Shown piece by piece: positions 8,263 through 9,793 of a DNA stretch of 9,793 bases (positions are counted from its first letter, which is position 1; each line of letters starts with the position of its first letter). The DNA comes from Deltaproteobacteria bacterium (lineage in GTDB: Bacteria > Myxococcota_A > Bradymonadia > UBA7976 > VGTA01): contig VGTA01000073.1 of NCBI GenBank assembly GCA_016874875.1, positions 1 through 9,793 of the forward strand, read 5' to 3'. The notes under the pieces are model-generated. The model made no database searches and was not told the origin of the DNA. It was given only the letters and a program-made list of their open reading frames with translations. Made by a program: the position numbers and the translations under genes.

Positions 8263-9793
8263 TTGATCTCACCGGACACCCTGCAGATCATCAAGGACCG
8301 CGCCGACATCCTCGCGGTCGTCGGCAGCGAGGTGCGCCTCAAGCGCGCCGGCGGGCTCTATCAAGGGCTCTGCCCCTTCCACCAAGAGAAGACGCCCTCC
8401 TTCACCGTCAACCCCACCCAGAGCACCTACCACTGCTTTGGGTGCGGCGAGCACGGCGACTCGCTCAAGTTCCTCCAGAAGCACCGCTCCCTCAGCTTCC
8501 CCGACGCCGTGCGCGCCCTCGCCGCCCTCGTGGGGGTGGAGATCGTGGAGGAGCGCCGCGGCACGCCGGAGCAGCAGCGGGAGCGCAAGGCGCGCCAGGA
8601 CCGCGACACGCACCTCGCGGAGCTGCACGCGGCGCTCGTGGCGCACTACCGCACCGCGCTCGCGCGCAGCCCGCAGGCGCAGTCCTACCTCAAGGAGCGC
8701 GGCGTGTCGGAGGAGGCGGCCGCCGCCTTTGAGCTCGGCTGGGCGAGCGACGACGTGCCCCTGTTCTATGAGTGGATGACGCGCGTGGGGGCGAGCGCCG
8801 ACGACCTCGCCGACATCGGGGCGCTCCGGCGCCCGAGCGCTGAGGACGAGCCGGAGCGCGCGGGGCGGGGCGACGCGCGACTCAACGGCTGCGCCCTGCG
8901 CTTCCGCGGCCGCCTCATGTGCCCCGTCTTTGACCCCAAGGGGCGCTCCATCGGCTTCAGCGGGCGCGTCATCCAGGCCCACTCCAAGGCCCCCAAGTAC
9001 CTCAACACCCCCGAGACCCCCCTCTTCACCAAGGGCCGCAGCCTCTACGGGCTCAAGACGGCGCGCGAGGCGTGCCGCGGCGCCGCGGGCGCCGCCGCGC
9101 CGCTGATCGTCTGCGAGGGCAACCTCGACGTGGTGTCGATGTGGCAGGCGGGCTTCAAGAAGGTGGTGGCGCCCATGGGCACCGCCCTCACCCCCGAGCA
9201 GGCGCAGCTGATGTCGCGCCTGAGCCCCACCGTCATTAGCGTCATGGACGGCGACAGCGCGGGGCAGAAGGCGGCGTTCAAGAGCCTGCCGGTCTTGCTC
9301 TCGGCGGGCCTGCGGGTGCGCGCGGTGGTGCTGCCGCCCTCGGAGGACCCCGACTCCTTCGTGCGCGCCTACGGGCCACGCGAGATGGAGGCGCTCATCG
9401 CCGCGGCGCAGCCCCTGCTCACGCTCTACCTCCACAGCCGCGTCGCCGCCCTGCCCCGCGACGCCTTTGGGCAGGCGCAGGCGGCGCGCGAGGTCTTGCC
9501 GCTGGTGGCGATGATCGCCGACCCCTACGAGCGCCCGCTCTTCTTGGACGAGGTGGCGCAGGTGGTGGGCGTGGACCGCCTCTACCTCACACGCCAGCTC
9601 GACGATCTCATGCGCGCGCAGGGGAGCGCCCCGCCTCGGGAGCGCGGCGCCGCCCCCCCTCGCCCGAGCCCTCCCTCTGGCGCCCCCCCCTTTGGCGACC
9701 TCCCTAGCGGCGGTATCTCCAGCGGCGGCGTCTCCAGCGGCGGCGTCTCCAGCGGCGGCGTCTCCAGCGGCGACCTCTCCAGCGGCGACCTCT
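8263..9793 (+). CDS. dnaG: DNA primase DnaG (3' end off window)
   Basis: Primase makes the RNA primers for replication and binds the DnaB helicase through its C-terminus, which is beyond the window. The start is TTG 8263, with GAAGAG nine bases upstream and no ATG or GTG after the preceding stop. It gives the N-terminus MISPDTLQIIKDRADILAVV, matching the usual DnaG start. The CHC2 zinc domain has Cys37, His40, Cys58 and Cys61 (CPFH with an x17 gap to CFGC). The RNA-polymerase domain shows RFRGRLMCPVFDPKGRSIGF and KYLNTPETPLFTKGRSLYGL. The TOPRIM core has CEGNLDV (Glu285, with Asn287 where Tyr is usual) and MDGDSAGQKAA (Asp329 and Asp331 for metal). Residues 454-510 are a Pro/Gly/Ser linker with SSGGV repeats, where the helicase-binding domain should follow. 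510 codons are visible. rpsU is not adjacent upstream, and whether rpoD follows cannot be seen. Confidence 0.96.
   Translation, partial: MISPDTLQIIKDRADILAVVGSEVRLKRAGGLYQGLCPFHQEKTPSFTVNPTQSTYHCFGCGEHGDSLKFLQKHRSLSFPDAVRALAALVGVEIVEERRGTPEQQRERKARQDRDTHLAELHAALVAHYRTALARSPQAQSYLKERGVSEEAAAAFELGWASDDVPLFYEWMTRVGASADDLADIGALRRPSAEDEPERAGRGDARLNGCALRFRGRLMCPVFDPKGRSIGFSGRVIQAHSKAPKYLNTPETPLFTKGRSLYGLKTAREACRGAAGAAAPLIVCEGNLDVVSMWQAGFKKVVAPMGTALTPEQAQLMSRLSPTVISVMDGDSAGQKAAFKSLPVLLSAGLRVRAVVLPPSEDPDSFVRAYGPREMEALIAAAQPLLTLYLHSRVAALPRDAFGQAQAAREVLPLVAMIADPYERPLFLDEVAQVVGVDRLYLTRQLDDLMRAQGSAPPRERGAAPPRPSPPSGAPPFGDLPSGGISSGGVSSGGVSSGGVSSGDLSSGDL
9706..9793 (+). repeat. 15-bp tandem repeat in the primase interdomain linker
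   Basis: Five complete units and a partial sixth, based on AGCGGCGGCGTCTCC, encode SGGVS-type pentapeptides. The first unit has Ile for Val. The last two visible units have GAC CTC, giving Asp-Leu. The array may continue past the right edge. Confidence 0.95.

Noticed and set aside
8211..8265. A short ATG frame (MSTPSDSVTARLTKRFPP) between the 7282 gene and dnaG
   Set aside because: It has only 18 codons, overlaps the end of the upstream gene, lacks a clear Shine-Dalgarno, and ends on the dnaG start. It could be a leader peptide, but nothing in the sequence favours that over chance.
8269..9435. A 388-codon minus-strand frame opposite dnaG
   Set aside because: It is antisense to intact zinc-finger and TOPRIM motifs of primase, and its product is a low-complexity Arg/Gly/Ala/His sequence.

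Overview
The window is very GC-rich, with C or G at most third codon positions and many in-frame minisatellites. It is bacterial. The gene set is an accessory Hsp70/J-protein/TPR module, a large polytopic membrane protein of GT-C character, and a DnaG whose start has the MIS-type form I associate with delta-proteobacterial primases. This best fits a Myxococcota- or Bradymonadota-like lineage. That is inference from gene style, not from a marker phylogeny. I see no tRNA, rRNA, insertion sequence or CRISPR array.

Layout. The left 3.9 kb is one minus-strand operon, transcribed right to left: a J-domain/TPR co-chaperone (3896-2673), a DnaK-family Hsp70 (2486-642), and a TPR-like protein with long Pro/Ala and Ala-Ala-Gln-Gly-Gly repeats (645 to beyond base 1). 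The last two genes overlap at an ATGA. A divergent region (3897-4129) carries a plausible promoter for this operon and a homopurine, G-quadruplex-capable tract in its leader. To the right, plus-strand genes are a putative GT-C glycosyltransferase with a signal peptide and a discoidin-like N-terminal domain (4130-7114), an unrecognised soluble protein (7282-8229), and DNA primase dnaG (TTG start at 8263, running off the right edge).

How the genes work together. The J protein should stimulate the neighbouring Hsp70 ATPase. The third gene is probably a partner or client adaptor, coupled translationally to the Hsp70. The unknown gene at 7282 lies just upstream of dnaG, in the same reading frame and separated by a single amber codon plus 11 sense codons, so the two are probably co-transcribed. 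The membrane protein is likely independent.

The most striking property is how many short tandem repeats sit in functionally sensitive places. They lie in the primase interdomain linker, the hydrophobic core of a signal peptide, next to the Hsp70 ribosome binding site (a 7-bp unit), and in the J protein and its operon partner, where the same 9-bp unit occurs in opposite orientation and brackets the Hsp70 gene.
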